Origin: Propionibacteriaceae bacterium
GTDB taxonomy: Bacteria; Actinomycetota; Actinomycetes; Propionibacteriales; Propionibacteriaceae
DNA length: 14,579 nt
Assembly (NCBI GenBank): GCA_031282235.1
Contig: JAITED010000031.1
Coordinates: 1-14,579 of the forward strand
Reading direction: 5' to 3'
Shown here piece by piece: positions 12,820-14,579 of this stretch. Every line of letters starts with the position of its first letter. The first letter of the stretch is position 1. Made by a program: the position numbers and the translations under genes. The notes under the pieces are model-generated. The model was not told where the DNA came from. It did not search any database and saw only the letters and a program-made list of their open reading frames with translations.

Positions 12820-14421
12820 ATGGGTGTTGCGTTGCCAGAGCCGTTTTATCTGTTCGATACCACCCTGCGTGACGGCGCGCAGCAGGAGGGCATACAACTC
12901 TCCGTCGCGGACAAGTTGCGTATCGCTAAACTGCTTGACGAACTGGGGATGCACTTCATTGAGGGGGGCTGGCCGGGCGCTAACCCCGCCGACACCGAGT
13001 TTTTCGCCACTGCGGCGCGCGAGCTTACGCTGCGTCACGCGCAGTTGGTGGCGTTCGGGGCCACTCGGAAAGCGGGCGGGGAGGCCGCGAGTGACCAACT
13101 GGTGCGCGCCCTAGTGGATGCGGGCACGCAGTGGGTGTGTATCGTCGCCAAATCGCACGCCGGGCACGTCCGGGAGGCGCTAAAGACCTCTTTGGATGAG
13201 AATCTGGCGATGGTCGCGGACACGGTGACGTATCTACGCGCTCAGGGCAAGCAGGTAATTGTGGATGCGGAGCATTTTTTTGACGGCTTTCTGCTGGATT
13301 CGGAGTATGCGTTGCAGGTGATACGTACCGCTGCTGCAGCCGGGGCAGCGAACGTCACGCTGTGCGACACTAACGGCGGGATGTTGCCGTATCAAGTGAA
13401 TGAAATCGTGAAAGCCGCTCTGACTAGCGGCGTAGCGCTCGGAATCCATTGTCACAACGACTCCGGGTGCGCGGTAGCCAACTCGCTCGCCGCCATCGAT
13501 GCCGGGTGCGTATTGGTGCAGGGCACCATGAACGGCTACGGCGAACGCACTGGAAACCTAGACCTCACCACCGCCATCGCCAACTTGCAGCTAAAATACG
13601 GCTGGCCGCTGCTGGCGGCGGAACAGTTGGCGAACCTCACCCACACCGCTGCCGCTATCGCCGACATCGCCAACCAGCCGTATCAACCTCGACAGCCATA
13701 CGTCGGAGCTTCGGCTTTCGCTCACAAGGCGGGGCTGCACGCCTCCGCGCTGCTGGTGGATGAGGATTTGTATCAGCACATCAAGCCGACGCTGGTGGGC
13801 AACGGGATGCGGATGCTCATCTCTGACATGGCCGGGCGCTCCAACGTACAGATTAAAGCTGCCCAGTTAGGTCTTGATTTGAACGACCGGCAGTTGGCAT
13901 CCGACGTGGCCGACCTAGTAAAAGAGCGGGAAGCCGCCGGTTATTCGTATGAGGCTGCCGATGCCAGTTTTGAGTTGCTGGTACGCCAATTTCTGCGGGA
14001 ACGTAATGTATCGCCCCAAGTGAACCCCCCATTTGAGGTGGTGAGTTGGCGGGTGTTCACCGAGGAGCGCGCCGGTCTTGACCTAGCCGCATCCTCCGAA
14101 GCCACCGTAAAACTCAAAGTGGAGGAACAGATACACAACTACGTCGGCGAGGGCAACGGCCCAGTAAACGCCCTAGGCATCGCCCTAGCCCGCGCCCTAA
14201 CACCTGCGTTCCCGCAAGTAAAAGCCTATGAACTGACCGACTACCGCGTCCGCGTGCTAGACACCGACCACGGCACCGACGCCAGCGTCCGAGTCCTAAT
14301 CGACACCTCCAACGGCTCCGGCGCCCGCTGGACAACCGTAGGCGTAGGCACAAACGTAATAGAAGCCTCCTGGGAAGCCCTCTCCGACTCCTACCTATAC
14401 GGCCTCCTCAAAGGCTTTTAA
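12820..14421 (+). CDS. cimA: (R)-citramalate synthase (CimA type)
   Basis: Cytosolic enzyme of 533 residues of the HMGL-like/LeuA family; it condenses pyruvate and acetyl-CoA to citramalate, opening a threonine-independent route to isoleucine. The TIM-barrel part shows FDTTLRDGAQQEGIQL (about 12-27, with R17 and D18), metal ligands in HCHNDSG (about 210-216), NGYGERTGN (about 238-246) and HKAGLHASA (about 302-310). The C-terminal third (from about 390) is the regulatory dimer domain that senses isoleucine in this family, with QIHNYVGEGNGPVNAL. These features and the 533-residue length fit CimA better than 2-isopropylmalate synthase or homocitrate synthase. I chose ATG 12820, nine bases after GGAAAGAG; TTG 12811 is in frame but touches that site. 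The last 90 codons use CTA and other A/C-ending codons much more than the rest. Confidence 0.9.
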   Translation: MGVALPEPFYLFDTTLRDGAQQEGIQLSVADKLRIAKLLDELGMHFIEGGWPGANPADTEFFATAARELTLRHAQLVAFGATRKAGGEAASDQLVRALVDAGTQWVCIVAKSHAGHVREALKTSLDENLAMVADTVTYLRAQGKQVIVDAEHFFDGFLLDSEYALQVIRTAAAAGAANVTLCDTNGGMLPYQVNEIVKAALTSGVALGIHCHNDSGCAVANSLAAIDAGCVLVQGTMNGYGERTGNLDLTTAIANLQLKYGWPLLAAEQLANLTHTAAAIADIANQPYQPRQPYVGASAFAHKAGLHASALLVDEDLYQHIKPTLVGNGMRMLISDMAGRSNVQIKAAQLGLDLNDRQLASDVADLVKEREAAGYSYEAADASFELLVRQFLRERNVSPQVNPPFEVVSWRVFTEERAGLDLAASSEATVKLKVEEQIHNYVGEGNGPVNALGIALARALTPAFPQVKAYELTDYRVRVLDTDHGTDASVRVLIDTSNGSGARWTTVGVGTNVIEASWEALSDSYLYGLLKGF

Positions 14422-14431
14422 CCCCCGCTGC

Positions 14432-14462
14432 TGCCAGCCCCGATTCATTTAACCGGCTGGCG
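14432..14462. terminator. Weak hairpin between convergent genes
   Basis: GCCAGCC (14433-14439) pairs with GGCTGGC (14455-14461) around a 15-base loop, just after cimA and just before the end of the gene on the other strand. No T run follows either way, so it may be a U-less bidirectional terminator or nothing. Confidence 0.35.
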
Positions 14463-14470
14463 CATCAGGG

Positions 14471-14579
14471 TTAGTCGATACGCTCCCACACCATGGGGGC
14501 GGGGGCGGGGGCGGTATCGCCAATAGTGATGGCGTTTTGCAGGGCTGCTAGGGCACTGTCGAATAGTTCGGGGGTGTCG
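14471..14579 (-). CDS. C-terminal end of an unidentified protein (partial)
   Basis: The frame is open at the right edge, and 35 codons are visible before TAA at 14471-14473. The end reads DTPELFDSALAALQNAITIG, then a short linker DTAPAPAPMVWERID. The helical stretch with Leu and Ala followed by a Pro-Ala linker and a tryptophan-containing tail looks like a real protein end, and codon use matches the neighbours. I do not recognise the family. Confidence 0.55.
   Translation of the reverse strand, partial: DTPELFDSALAALQNAITIGDTAPAPAPMVWERID

Noticed and set aside
14114..14353. Arg/Leu/Gly-rich minus-strand frame inside the end of cimA
   Set aside because: Low-complexity shadow produced by the C-rich codons of cimA; no start signal.

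Overview
The window looks like chromosomal DNA from a moderately high-GC actinobacterium. Signs are frequent GTG starts, strong AAGGAGG-type ribosome sites, an encoded tRNA without CCA, a bioY-bioM-bioN biotin importer, an actinobacterial-type oligoribonuclease, and at least one probable leaderless gene. A host-associated Actinomycetaceae-like organism fits the gene set, but this is inference and the species cannot be named from the sequence alone.

Layout. (1) 2-3263, plus strand: the 3' end of an operon for a BMP/NupA-type nucleoside ABC importer, with an ATPase cut by the window edge and two permeases, joined by ATGA overlaps. (2) 3264-3769: a gene-poor gap with two near-identical 38-bp direct repeats, small GC-rich hairpins and an intrinsic terminator. 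(3) 3770-4840, minus strand: the matching BMP-family lipoprotein, encoded convergently to the transporter operon rather than at its head; its promoter region carries two inverted pairs of a GGATTAA motif. (4) 5031-5630, minus: oligoribonuclease. (5) 5861-7075, minus: an MFS exporter-like protein. (6) 7198-8356: an accessory patch behind a tRNA-Arg(UCU) gene. It holds a decayed HicA/HicB-type toxin-antitoxin pair (shortened toxin, antitoxin with one base missing), an exact 18-bp copy of part of the tRNA T-arm, and an intact-looking second toxin/ribbon-helix-helix antitoxin pair. (7) 8531-10518, plus: bioY-bioM-bioN, preceded by twin palindromes that resemble the BioQ biotin-repressor box. (8) 10550-14421: leuB (minus) divergent from ilvE and a citramalate synthase gene, cimA (plus). 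(9) 14471-14579, minus: the C-terminal end of an unidentified gene.

How the genes work together. The ATPase, permeases and BMP lipoprotein make one nucleoside uptake system. BioYMN takes up biotin. CimA, LeuB and IlvE, together with LeuCD and IlvBN/C/D (not in the window), would make isoleucine from pyruvate and acetyl-CoA without threonine deaminase; LeuB and IlvE are shared with leucine and valine synthesis. The least ordinary parts are the tRNA-linked toxin-antitoxin patch and the candidate operators before bioY and before the BMP gene.
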